Assembly (NCBI GenBank): GCA_028023455.1
Contig: JAQFVV010012423.1
Coordinates: 6,550,269-6,614,268, forward strand
Direction: 5' to 3'
DNA: 64,000 nt
Source: Epiperipatus broadwayi
Taxonomy: Eukaryota; Onychophora; Udeonychophora; Euonychophora; Peripatidae
Part shown: piece by piece, positions 34,301 through 47,365 of the stretch
Layout of the letters: every line of letters begins with the position of its first letter
Numbering within the stretch: position 1 is the stretch's first letter
Notes under the pieces: model-generated
Database searches by the model: none
The model's input: the letters and a program-made list of their open reading frames with translations, nothing else
Told to the model about the DNA's origin: nothing
Translations under genes and position numbers: made by a program

Positions 34301-36599
34301 ACCTTCATGTCATTATTTAAAAATGCATTTTCATGTTTTATGTGGTTTGCAAATCTACTTGTATTTGTCTACCATATAATGGTAAAAATTAGGATTTAAA
34401 AATTTTCCATTGTTAGCTATTATAAATACTGTCATGTGATCAATATACTGAAAGAAAAATCAATTGATTAAAGTGGATGCAAACTTGATCCAATTTTATA
34501 AAATGAATAATGAGGACTTTTAAAAAATCATAATCTTCTTTTGACAGCTTGGATGAAAGTACATTTTATTTATTATAAATAATGAAATGATTAGCTTAAT
34601 TATTTTATGATTGATGAAAGACTAATTTACTAAAGATTTAAGGATATAACCAAAAATTAAATAAGTCAATGTAATCAATATATAAGTTGATGAAATTCTG
34701 TTTGAAAAAGAAAAAAAGTATGTTTATTTGAAAAATTGTTGGCAAAAGAATGCATATCATGGAAGAAGAAATATAGAAAATGTCTTAAACCAATATTAAT
34801 ATCTTTCATAAGAATGCAAAATAAGAATATAATTGATTACCAATATTGTAGACAAATGATTATTTTTATCAATATCTTTATGTGATGATTAAATTACACA
34901 CTCTAACATACTACACATATATGATAATAGATGTTTTTAATTATCTGTGGATGGTATCAGACTGAATTATTTTTGCTTTGCTAATTAAATGACAATTCTT
35001 TTTGCAAAATGATGGTCACATAAAAAATTAAAAATTAATCATTAAAGACATTTTATTTTATTAATTAGTATCAAATCATAGGTTACCTTTCATCATATTA
35101 TTTCCACAGATGACCACAACATGGCATTGTTATCATATCAAATTCTAAAACTTTCTACTGGGAAATACTTCTTACCATTTCTCAAATCTAAATCAATAAC
35201 TTTATTGAAGGATTTATTTTTATATTTACATTTCTTTCTATCTTTACGTTCTTTTGATAGTGTTATTAATCTGGATTGATCTGTCTCTTTTCCATTGTAT
35301 CAAATAGCAAATAATATGTAATTTGACCCAATGCTAAAATATTATATTTTAATTATTATTCACATCCTGTTCTACAGATTCTTTATTAACTACAAAAATT
35401 TTTGATACAAAATCATCTGAAGTATTTATAGTGTGTTAGAATATCTATTTATGCTTAGGTATAACTTGAGATTAAATTGAATTAGCCAGAAGCACACTGC
35501 ATATGATTTATATTTAACAGTGTTCACGTGTGGAACATTTAAATTCATTGGCTAAGTAATCATAATACAGTTTATCCAAGTAGATTATCCTTTAGATGCA
35601 ACATGCAGGGGAAAAAAAATACAAGAATATTTTTTCTTTTTCCAGCTTCAATCTAAACTATTGGTTTTTAACATTCTTTGACCTACTTAAATCATTGAAC
35701 AATTTATTTCTTATACTATATATTTTGTAATACTTTAGAAAACAATTTACATGTGTTAACATATGATAATGGGAAATAATTTTCTGATAATTCATACTTC
35801 TATGTTTATACAATCAAACTTTTTATTTTCAATTATAATATGTGGATTAAATTTTCAGCTTCACAGTATAATCTACATATCACTATAAAAAACTTCTTCA
35901 AAAGTAAAAGAGAAATATAATTTATTGAGCCAGCATTATTAAGGCTATTATATATTCTCTGTATGATGATCATATAAACAATTCCATATATCGTAGCTAT
36001 AAAATGCAAAATGGAAAAGAGTGACATCTCAGATATTCTTGCAAAAATTGTTGTTAGTAATTATTAAAGTTAGCATAATCACTGGAAATTTCCTTATGTA
36101 CATCATGTTGTTTGTTTATCAGTTATTTATTATATTCCATGGTTACTTTAAAAAGAGCTTTTTTAATACCTGATTATACTCTTTATTAATATGACTTTCA
36201 TCTTCTCATTTAGAAATTCTATCATCTTTAACAAATAGCCCTTTTCTGTTTTTAGTTATTCTGAGCTATTTTTTATTTAATCTGATATAATCATATCAAA
36301 CTTAATGCTAAGGTTATCCAAATTTAAGGCAAGTTTTCCTTTAATTGTACAAGGTTTAAATTAATTTTAAATACTTAATCATCAAATAAGTTCATATTAA
36401 TGGCTTATTTAAATATTTTCAAATGATAATATTTCATTATTTCACTGCTATTATTTTTATCTCAACCTTTTTTATCAGTAGATTTATACTTATTTGTGGG
36501 AGTTCAAATTTTAAATAATTCACTCATTTTCTTATTTTAGCAGTAAAAATTTGTGAACATTGATTCTTTTATTGTGATCTGCCTTAGATGTTGCTCTTC
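31300..36599. other. AT-rich intron sequence, nothing recognised
   Basis: More than 5 kb of intron with only short random open frames. Poly(A)/(T) runs are frequent. The LINE 5' region may begin somewhat before 36600. Confidence 0.5.
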
Positions 36600-37880
36600 A
36601 CTGAAATCTATTTGGCTGCAGAAAGAAGTTTGTTGTTAACTGAAAAAAAATCCTTTGATCTGTTTCTGAAATCTTAAAGAAATAGTCACTCCATGCATCA
36701 TTGTTGTTGCAGCTATTATTATTATTTTTATATGATTACTCATATAATATCCAAACATAGATGTGCTGCTCACAAAAATAATTCAGCCAGCATGATGAGT
36801 TTATTGTTTTTTTCTTACTAAATTTAAGATCAAGAAACACTATGATTATTCTTCTCATTTGCCTGACAGTTCTTAACTGAAATATCAGATGAGTTTTCTT
36901 GAAGGTAGAATGAATGTGCATGGGAATGAACTTTATTTAAATAACATTTACAATCATGATAGATAAAGAAAAATTATGAACCTTATTCCCAGGAAACTGA
37001 AAATTCACTACCCAAGTCAGCAGTTGGTGGCCAAAGCACAAGTGCTAAAAATCCCTGATTACAAACACTGGTGACATTTGATAAAATTTAATGTAGGTTT
37101 AAAATGCAAATCATTTTTAAGTGAAGGAAAATTGCATAAATTGAAAGAAGCATTGTCTAATATTAAATGGTATACTGTTGGAGTTTATGAAGTTAGAAGA
37201 AATGGTGAAAAGACAATTTAAAAAATAGACATCTTTATTACAAAGGCATAAATATTGAGAGTACAAGTGAAGTGGAATGCTTTATAATTAAAAACATGGA
37301 AGAATAACATTGTGAAAATTGATGGTATATCAGACAGAATAGCAAATTAGTTATTAAACTTAATGAAAGATACCAAATGCAGATAATCAAATTACGCCCC
37401 AACAAGTTCTCATTATGATGAAGAAATACAGAATTTTTATATGGATATATAAAATGCATTGTTCAGATTAAACATTTTAAAATCATTATGAGAGATTTTA
37501 ATGCTAGAATTGGTAAATGATTGAAAAATGAAAATTCTGTATGTAAATTTAGTTATGATGAAACAAATAAGAGAGGACACAGAATTGTAGTTTTTTCAGA
37601 AAAAGAAAAACCATATATTATGAATTCTTTGAGAAAAATGCCAAAGGGAAAGAACATGGAAGTATGCAAATGAAGATATAAAAAAATTGGATTATATTTT
37701 GATTACAGAAAATATGTATTCCAAGATTATAATGTTCTTAATAGGTTCAATACAGGGAGTGCTCATTAATTAGTGAGATATAAAATATGATTTAATGCAA
37801 AACTAGAGATAAAAATTGTTAAGCAAAATAATATTCACAGTTAATATTCCTATCCTTTAGAAAGAGTGTGATGAATTTAG

Positions 37881-38497
37881 TGTTTACTATTTCCATCATG
37901 TAATATTAAATATTACTTATATAAGGTTAAAACCTTAGTACATGCACCTTGAGTGCTTAAATATTGAATATCTTTAGAAAAAATTTAAACTTTATTTAAA
38001 TTTTCAATTACATTCAACTGTTAGTTATAGCACACAGGTTAGGGTATGTGTATATAACATCTTACTCTCTTCTTCAGATGTTTCTGACTTGGCCAGTGAT
38101 AGTACTAGCAGGTAAATCAAACATGGACCTTTAGATTTTTGGACATTGAATTAAGATAACACTTTAGCCAACTGGACCATTCTGCTAAATAGCTCAATTG
38201 GTTAGAGAAATATTTTAAAATTCAATATAGTTAGAGCCTTACCTTAAACCTCAACATCCAAAAATCTAAAGATCCAAGTTCAATTCCCATGCTAGTACTG
38301 TCACTGATCAGATCAACAACATCTGAAGAAGAGAAAGAGAATAATTCCATTCCAAATGTTTTGCATATATTAACATGTGTGTTATTATTAAGAATTCAAT
38401 GTAATTGGAAAAAAATTAAATAACATTAAATTTTTCTAAAGACATTCAATATTTAATATTAGATAATGGAAATAGTTCAACATATAAATACAGTCCA
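37881..38497. mobile_element. Palindromic element with tRNA-like centre, family F2 copy 2
   Basis: 617 bp flanked by the 10-bp duplication ATGAATTTAG (37871-37880 and 38498-38507). Arms pair as in copy 1: ACTATTTCCATCATGTAATA against the far end GATAATGGAAATAGTTCAAC, and AGTGATAGTACTAGCA against TGCTAGTACTGTCACT. In the middle TAGCTCAATTGGTTAGAG (38190-38207) is an almost canonical tRNA D-arm / A box, and AAGTTCAATTCC (38277-38288) a good B box. Their spacing is enlarged by a partial duplication. The left arm is slightly shortened. Confidence 0.85.
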
Positions 38498-38525
38498 ATG
38501 AATTTAGATAAGAACTTGCAAATAG

Positions 38526-39456
38526 GCAACTCTCCATACAGTAGTGCCAGTCAGTGCAAGCCAGAGTAATCTATAGATGTCAGAAGGCTTGTGCATAAAA
38601 TCCCTATGTAGTGTTTACTCATTCAAAATCCCCAGACTAGTTTCCAGCTTGTGGTTTTTATCAGTGAGAAGCCTGTGGTCTGAGAGTGCACCTAAATCTT
38701 AGGATCCAATGCAAGCCTCCAGCAACTATCTTTTATCTCTACTTAACTACAAAACTGTGAGTCTAAAATTGAAACACAATAATATTTTCAATACAAGCTC
38801 ATTAGCTTACACAGTCATATAGGTCTGAACTCAGTTCAGTGCCCAAACATTTTGGTGTCCTTGGTTTTTTTAAAAAATCATAGCCACCACTATCCTATTA
38901 GGCAGGATACTATTGTATGGAGAGTTTTGCCTGTTTTAATAACAGTTATAAGCAAGCATAAGAAATGGTGATCATGTGATGAGCATGCATAAGAAATGGT
39001 GATCATGTGATGTTTAGTGGTTTTAATATCAATCCTGCCAAATGAAATAGTGTTGGCTATGGTTGTTAAAGAACCAAGGACACCAAAATGTATGATACTG
39101 AACTGAGTTCAGACCTATATGATTATATAACCTAATGAGTTTGGATTGAAAATATTATTGTTTTCAATTTTAGACTCATAGTTTTGCAGTTAAGTAGAGA
39201 TAAAAGGTGGCTGCTGGAGGCTTGCATTGGATCCTAAGATTTAGGTGCAGTGGCTCCTTACTGATGAAAGCCACGAGCTAGAAATTAGTCTGGGAATATA
39301 GGATGAGTAGGCACTAGATAGCGATTTTATGCACAAGCCTTCTGGCAACCATTGATTACTCTGGCTTGCACTGAGTGGCACTACTGTATGGAGAGTTTAT
39401 TAATAACAGTTATGAGCTATCATAAGAAATGGTGATCATGTAATGTATAGTGGTTT
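38526..39456. mobile_element. Fold-back element family F1, copy C (longest)
   Basis: 931 bp flanked by the exact 13-bp duplication AACTTGCAAATAG (38513-38525 and 39457-39469). Arms of nearly 400 bp run from GCAACTCTCCATACAGTAGT to its mirror ACTACTGTATGGAGAG near 39380, and from CATTTTGGTGTCCTTGG to CCAAGGACACCAAAATG. The loop (about 38905-39036) holds the family tail GGTGATCATGTGATG twice, 31 bp apart, and the tail appears again at the right end (39420-39456). So the structure is arm, tail, arm, tail. Confidence 0.9.
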
Positions 39457-40760
39457 AACTTGCAAATAGTTTTAAAATATTAAGACTTTGAAGATGATTC
39501 AGATGTGAATGATATTAATAGGAAGATAATTGATAATCTATTAAGAACTTCATCAAAGATAGCTGGTACAAAAAGTAGTAATTTACAAGTAAATGAGATA
39601 AGACAATGTATGAAGAAAAAAAAAAGAAAATATATAAAAGATGCTACCTAAGAAGAGTTGAATACTGAGAGTTTTGCAAATATGGTAAGAAAAAGAGTAA
39701 ATAATGATATAAGAAAATATAATTGTGAATTAACAAGGAAAGCTATAGAAGAGAACAAAAGTAAAGTGTAAACCAAGACCTTTGTATTAGTAGGAAAACT
39801 TACTTCAGCAATAAGAAAAAATAAAAATATTATTAAAAAAAAAAATGATATCAAGAAATATGTGGATAAGTTCTATAAAAAATTATGTAGTAATAATGAA
39901 ACATGAAAACAAAGTATCCCAATGACCAGCATTTAAAATGAATAAGTGAGATAAGCAATTAAATATATGAAGAAGAGAAAAACTCCAGAAAAATAATGAA
40001 CCTACAACTGATATCTTAAAAAAAAGTATGTGAGAAAAAAAAAAAAAAATTATTGACAAAGTTATATAACAAATGTTTAAATGATAAAGATCTACCAGAT
40101 AATTGGAAGATTACAGCAGTAATGTTGATATTTAAAGAAATGTGATGAAGATATTAGAATTATAGAACTACCAGTCTTTTATCAATTCTATACAATATTT
40201 TTAATCAAGATAATTACAATCCATGTACAATAAACTTTGATTTTTAACTAACAAAAAGAACATTGGAATACATCTAAGTACTGAAAAAAGTATCAGAAAG
40301 AATCAAAGACTATAAATTACCTATATATTTTTGGGCTTGTACATTACAAAAAGGTATGTGATTGTATAAGCAATTCCAAAGTGTTTAAAATATTAGGTCA
40401 TGAAGATATAGAGTCAGAATACTGTCATATTCTGAAGAATATTTATCAAACTGCAAACACAATGATCAGATTATATAGTGTACTAAGAAGATTATCATTG
40501 AAAAAGGTGTATGACAGTATGATTCTATATCTCTAAAGCTTTTTAGAGTAGTTTTCTGTAGATTAAAATGTAAAGATAAGGAAGTACAGGTAAATACAAA
40601 TTATTTAAGTCATCTAGATTTTGCAGATGATATAGTTGTTTTTGCAAATAATGCTTTAGAGTTTCGGGAAATATTGCAAGAGTTATCAATAAAAATAAGG
40701 AAATAGGACTAAAGATCAATTATGAAAAACTAAAATAATGCTCAATGGATTTTCTCAAAA

Positions 40761-40789
40761 AAAAATAAATAAATAAATAAATAAATAAA
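40761..40789. repeat. AAAT microsatellite
   Basis: Seven or so AAAT units inside the RT region of LINE A, probably grown from an A-rich stretch. Confidence 0.85.
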
Positions 40790-41370
40790 GATTGATAATG
40801 ATGAATCAGAGGAAGTTAACAATAAATACCTAGGTCCAATTATTAATTCAGATGGAAAGATAATGGGTGAAATTAATCATACAATTAAACTTGAATGGAG
40901 AGCTTTCGATAGAAATAAAATAATAATAAAAATTGAAAAGAAAGATTTTAATAAATGTGTTTTACCAGCTCTTAGTTATGGATCTGAGAATTGACTCTTA
41001 GCAGAAGAGCAATACAGAGACTTCAGATCACTCAATGAAGTATGGACATGTATGTTTAAAAAACAAAAAACAAGAAGGCGTTGAAAACAAAATACTGAAA
41101 AAACAAACAGATGTTATTGACATCACTAAAAGAAATTAAGACTGAAGTAGAGCTGGACTAGACATATTTCTAGAAGCGATGATAATAGTTGGACATTAAA
41201 GTCTTAAACAGACTCATAAGAGATTGTACAAAAATTTAAAAATAGACATGTTATATGATAAGAAAGTTAGCTGGTGTGATGTAGAAAAGAGAGACTTGAG
41301 GTGGAAAAACTAGATTACCCTTAATGGCTTTCACCATGCAGTAGATTGATAATGATTGAAAATGATGATG

Positions 41371-43255
41371 ATCTAATATATTTAAGAAAAAGTAAATTAA
41401 ATGTCCATTGATTTTGATACTTCTCAAATATTATGTGAACATTTTCTATTTATTGTTAGCAATGAGATCAGATTTTAGTTAGTTTAAAATGTGTTGATGT
41501 AAATCTGCTTTTCAATTAATTAATATCAAATATTAATTAGATGAAGGTAATTAAGATTGATCAATCAATGAAATATTAATTTTGTTGTATATGGAATGGT
41601 ATTAATTAGATGATTTCTTTTTAATGAGTATAGATAGACTTAGAACATCCTGGCTAAAATCATCAAAGAGTTTATTAGATTTTGTAATAATTAAATTAGT
41701 ATGTAATATAAATAAATAAAAATCTAGTCATAAGTCATCTAATTTTTTGCCTTATTGTCAGGGGTCTTTCATTGACTGTCCCATATGAATAATCATAAAT
41801 GAATAACCATACATTGGTTTTTAGGCCCATAGTGGAGTTGTTAATAAGGTAAAGCATAAACTACTACAAGAGATAACAATATATATTAATATATAAACTA
41901 ATTAAGTCATGAACTATACTGTTTAAAACTATTTATCAATATTAATAAGTTAACTGAACCAACTTAAAAATAATAGAGCAACTGTATATGTATACAAAAT
42001 TAAACATAACTTGACTTACTAAACTTAACTAGTCTAGACATACTATTAGCCCTTATTGTAATAGTATAACCATTACTGTCTAGGGCATGTCTTCATCTAT
42101 AAAAACATGTGAATAAAAAATACATAATATTTTTACATCATAAGTAAAAGAAAACTTTTCAGCTTAAGGTTCCCAAGCAAAGTTTTTAATGATAAGCCAT
42201 AAGAATAAAATTATATCATTATATATGGTTAATAAAAATCAGCCTAAAAGCACTTAAAAAAATGAAAACGATCTATGAAAATACAGAAAACTAAATCTTT
42301 CTTGCAACTTTGTGAATTTTAATTTTTAAGCCAAAATATTTACAGCATAAGAAACATGTGAATATATATATATAATGAATTACAGAAATGTTCATAACAT
42401 AGCATTGTATAACATTAAATTAACAATCCAGATGGTAAGAACATTTAAAGATCTTGAATTAAGCTATATTTCACATTATTCTTAATGGAAGTAGATGTAT
42501 TATACTATAGTTTATTGATTTCTGATAAAAGAAAATTCTCATATTCAATATATTTACATATTATTAATGAGAATATGAAATATGGCTTGGATATTACATT
42601 TAATGCTTTATATTAAAACATTAAAATACAAATTTATTATCATTGCTCAGCACAATCAGTTTTCATTAGTATTTATTAAATCCATATTTAAAGAGTGAAA
42701 GTTGGATGAGTTTAAATTAGTTCTAATTGTGACTTCACTTTCTGCTCAAAAAAAAAAAAAAAGAAATTAACAGTTGTGATTTCACATCATTATTCGTCTT
42801 GGTATATATATACATAAATATAAGTACACATATGGCTTTGTAATATTTGCTTTCATTTTTTATTAAGTAAACTTTCAAAATATTTTAATGGAATGATTTT
42901 CTACAAATGTAAACAAATGCTATTATGCTGATTTAAAAGTAAGCTCTCATAAATATTTTAATGGAATATTTTTCTAACTACAGACACTTTTATATTGATT
43001 TAAAATTAAGTACTTATAAATATTTTAAATGTTTTTATACTGATTTTATTAGTAAAAACTCATAAAAAAATTATATATTTTAAAATCTATTATACATTAC
43101 GATAAATAAAAAAAGGTATTGCAAGAAAAAAATAAGTATTTTGAAATTGAAGACATTTCAATTCTTTTTTTTTTTTTTCCTCCTTGAAATATATTTATCA
43201 AAACATCTATTTTAAATAAAATCTGCTCCATTTATACAATTCCACTGAATAAATT
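41371..43255. other. AT-rich intron sequence, nothing recognised
   Basis: No supported exon or element between LINE A and the next RTE fragment. Confidence 0.5.
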
Positions 43256-44040
43256 GCAAGGTGATACTAAGAAGATTGCCAATAAAAAACATATACCATT
43301 GGACAGAGAGTGCAAATAAATGGAGATAATTTAAATCATCTAGATACAATGTTTCAAAGTTTTAGGAAATATTGCAATAATTATCAGATGAAAATAAGAA
43401 AGTAAGACTAAAGATACATGCTAAAGCGATTAAAATAATATTCAACAGACTTTCTTAAAAGAAAAAAATAAAGATTAATAATCATGAATAAGAAACAGGG
43501 TGGATGAAAGTAATCATAGAATTAAACCTGAAGGGAGTGCTTTTAGTAAAAATAACAATATAGAAAGTAACTATACTTATGTGTTTGAAAGGTAGATTTT
43601 TAATAGATATGTTTTATCAATACTTTTGTATAGATATGAGACTTGGATACTTAATAGAAAAGCAATTCAGAGCTTTCAGACCACTTAATGAAATATGAAA
43701 AGATGTATGTTAGAAGTAACAGGAAAGATGGAGAATAAAATACATGGGTGAAAGAACAAACAAGTACCACTGACATCAATGAAAGAAATAAGAACTTGAA
43801 ATGGAACTGGGCTGAACATATTGCTAAAAGAGATAATAACAGATGAACAATTGAAGTATTAAATTGGATTCCAACAAATTATAAAAGACTTAGAAAAAAA
43901 TCAGATGTTGGATGATGAAATAATAAAGTTTTCTGGTGTTTTGTAGAAAAAAGAATCAGATAAAATAAATTATTAAACTTGGAGAGATCTTCATCGAGCA
44001 ATGAATCGATAAGGATTGAAAATGATGATGATGATTTTAA
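43256..44040 (+). mobile_element. RTE-type LINE D, 5'-truncated 3' part
   Basis: Starts with sequence matching the RT region of LINE A at about 40480 (ACTAAGAAGATT) and runs to the 3' end, GAATCGATAAGGATTG and GATGATGATGAT. Broken frames still show pieces such as WAEHI and the C-terminal W..L...I.R motif area. Truncation from the 5' side is the usual result of incomplete LINE copying. Confidence 0.75.
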
Positions 44041-45764
44041 CTGAATTTTAATTTTTTAACTGTTTAAAAATTGAAAAGAGAAAATTTTTTTAAATCAATT
44101 TATTTTCTGAACTATCATAAGAATAAAAAAAAACTTTTTCTGTTTTATTAAAAAAAAAACTAGCTAAACATTTTTATAGCAGTAAATTCAAGTTGCCTTT
44201 ACTGGATATAATTAGAAATATACATTTTCTGCACTGTTGTTTCTTAATCAAACAATTCAGTTAATAAGATAATTAATAATATAAATAGCAAAAACAAAGA
44301 AAAAATGTTATGGAGCTGATGAAGTGAAAAATAAATATCCACAAGATCAAAAGATGCTGACTCCATATATGAACAAAGTGACATGGGAGAATTGGAAGAT
44401 GGATAACTTTGATAAAATTAGCTCACAGATTTTTAATTAATTGGAATATAGATGGCTAATAAAAGATACTAATGTTATTTACTTTCTGTACATGCCAGAT
44501 AAATTATTGAATTTAAATTTATGAAAATATTTCTATATAGATGATCTGAGAAAATTTTTATCTATTCAAATTTTTGATCAATTCCACATTGTTATAAAGT
44601 AAGCTATTTCTAAATCTAGGGAGCCCTAGTATGTATTTAATAATTATAATTATTTATCAGTACAATAAATAATCTAAAATATTTCATCAGAGCAAATTAT
44701 AAATTGTTACAAAATACAAGCAAAGCAAAAAATAATAAAAGATATGTAAAAAAAATACAGGTATAACAAAATAAGAATTGTCAAACTATAACTGTGATGT
44801 TCTTTTGTGGTCATTGGAAGCTAACATTCTAATTTCTTAAATGTAAATCATTCACATTGTCCATTACATATGCCAATCAACAATCAATTATCATAAAACA
44901 TGTCAAAATATACTAACTATTACATAAGGATTTACAGGAAGAGACTAAAGAATACTATATTAGTAGAATTATTAAATGAATTTTCTTCGCTAAGTTTTGT
45001 AATAAGATTATGATTAACAAAGATCTTGAGGTTTTTTAAAAGTCATTCTAAGTTTTCATAAAGAAAACAAATTTCATTTAATTGAAATCAGATAGAAATT
45101 TTTAAACTGATTACATCTTCAAAATGTATATAGAAAGTTTCATTTCAATATTTAAGACTAGAATGGAAAAAGCTTTATTTTTATTTCCTGAATGTTTTTC
45201 ATTTATTAAGCCAAACACTTCATTTTTCTTATAATTTTATTTGAATATAATTGCATTTTTAAGTTTAAATTTATTTAATTACCGTAGTTTTATATATACT
45301 TTTTGAAATGAGAACATTGCTTCAAAATTTATCTTATAATGTATACAAAACAACTTCAATGAATAAATCAATAAAAGACCATAGAAGATAGAACACAATT
45401 CATTTTGTCAGTGAATTAATGATATCTAAAAAACTTAATAAGTAGTAAAAATTATATATATGATAGGTAAAAGATTTGAAATAAATAAATTAGTTAAAAT
45501 TGAAAGCAAAATTTATAATTAAAATTTTAAAAAGGATTAATTTATTTAACATTATTGTTTTCTCATTTGTCAAAATAAATTTCTAATAGGTAAAGCATGC
45601 CTGATTTCAGCAGGTTATGCATCCAGTAACAGAAGAAACCATTGTGAAATAAAAAAGCATAATCAATAAGTATGAACATTAAAATTGCAAAACAATATAT
45701 AAAAATGAGTAAAAAGAAAATGATGATTTAAAATCTTCATATTTGAAAATTCCTAGACACAATT
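44041..45764. other. AT-rich intron sequence, nothing recognised
   Basis: No supported element or exon. Confidence 0.5.
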
Positions 45765-47365
45765 AATTTACATTTTTAATAGTTTTTATAGCTTTCTTTG
45801 CTAATTCACAATTATATTCTCTTATATAATTATTAACTCTTTTCTGTATCATTTTACAAAATTCTAGATATTCAATCCTTCTTAATGAATCATTTTTATA
45901 TATTTTCATATTCCTTCATTTCTTTATAAATTACCTTGTTTCAATAAAAATTTTATTGAACAATTGCTGCTTTTTTTGTACCAGATATCTTTGTTGCTGT
46001 TCTTAATAGTATGTTAGTTATTTTCCTATTAATTTTGTTCAAATCAAAACCATCAATGATTTGCAAGTTCTAATTTAAATGCATTGGAATATTTCTGAAG
46101 GTTAGGAATATCAAATGTGAATACTGTTTTTCTTAATAATTTTTGTCTCTCAAGTTTTGCATTTACATGTATCTTAATATTACTAATTAATGATTACTTC
46201 TTGAGTTGAATTTATTATGAAGATTACCATTTTAAAATATATATTTTTTGTTAATCAAAATACAATCCACTTTGCTCTATCCTCATTTGGATGCTTCTAT
46301 GTCCATTTACCATTTTTCTTAAATAAAGAATTCATAATATTTTTTTCTTTCTGTAAACTCCACAAGTTTGTGTCCTTTCCCCATTTCTATCACAATCACC
46401 AAATTTATCCACAATACTTTCATCTTTTAATCATTTGCCAAATAAATATAGCATTAAAGTCTCCAATGACAATTTTAAAATGTTGTTTGCTCTAATCAAG
46501 AGCTTTTTGTATATCCATACAAAAATCCTCTCCTTTTCATCATAATGAGAACTTTCTTATTCATAAACAGGATATTTGTATTTGGTATCGTCCAATAAGT
46601 TAAATAACAAATCTTGCAACTCTGATATACCATCGATCTCCACAATTATTTGTAATGATTCCCACTTCATTAGTGCTTCCAATATTTGTGCCTTTGTAAT
46701 ATGGCATATGACTACTTTTTAAATTAATTGTCTCTTCACCTTTTCTTCTAACTATACAAAGTCCAACAATGTCCATCTATCAATTCATACAATCTTCCTT
46801 CATCACATGATCACTATCTCATACTAGCACAATAATATATGGAGAGTGTTGTTTTGTTTTGAATCTTCCTTCATTTGAAAATGATCTGCAATTATAAAAT
46901 ATCTAAATATAAAGTTGTCACCAAATGGCAGTCTGTGCCCATAATGAGGAGATTTTTACCACTCTCCGCCTTTGGCTACCAATCATTGCTTTGGCTGCTA
47001 ACTTTACAGTCTCCTGGGAATAAGGGTGTAATTTAGTTTTGCTTGTAAATAATTATGAACATCTATTAAAAAAAATAAGTTCATTCATACATACATTCAT
47101 TCTGCCTTCAAGAAAACTAAACTGAAATTTCAGTTAAGATATCTATCTGGCAAGAAAAAACATTGTTATTTTTTATCTTAAACTGGAAAAAAAAAAAGCA
47201 GTAAATTCACCATCCTAGCTGATTGTGTTTATGAGCAGCACATCCATGTTCATATACTATATAAATAATCATATAGTGATAAATGTATGGAGGGAAGTGA
47301 GCATTTAGAAATTTTTAAGGTCTCAAACAGAAATCAAAGAGTTCTTTCAGTTAACAGCAAATTTC
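45765..47365 (-). mobile_element. RTE-type LINE B, 5' part, minus strand
   Basis: On the minus strand it starts at the same 5' region as copies A and C (GCTGCAGAAAGAAATTTGCT), passes the conserved leader (AAAGGCGGAGAGTGGTAAAA near 46970) and the endonuclease (IVIGDFNA near 46465), and stops near 45765, before the RT. The 3' part is missing, which is unusual for a LINE and suggests later deletion or recombination. A 59-bp F1 element splits it at 46803-46861. Confidence 0.8.
46803..46861. mobile_element. Fold-back element family F1, copy D (59-bp miniature)
   Basis: Flanked by the exact 12-bp duplication AATCTTCCTTCA (46791-46802 and 46862-46873). It holds only the family's tail (TCACATGATCACTATCTCAT) and its other end (ATATGGAGAGTGTTGTTTTG); the long arms are absent. 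So the arms are not needed for insertion. Confidence 0.88.

Larger units (their letters stand above)
36600..41370 (+). mobile_element. RTE/BovB-type LINE A, near full length, broken and nested
   Basis: A LINE moves by copying its RNA directly at the cut target. A 5' region (GGCTGCAGAAAGAAG at about 36613) shared with copies B and C leads to an endonuclease domain near 37470-37790 with MRDFNARIGK (usual GDFNARIG) and KRGHRIV. The RT part contains a degraded NYR.SLLS..Y.IF near 40160 and FADDIVVFAN at about 40619-40648, its active site. The 3' end is GATTGATAATGATTGAAAAT and GATGATGATG. Frameshifts and stops are everywhere. Two palindromic elements sit between the endonuclease and RT parts (37881-38497, 38526-39456). 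Removing both restores collinearity with copy C (the sequence DEF.ELAN..K then resumes). Confidence 0.85.
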
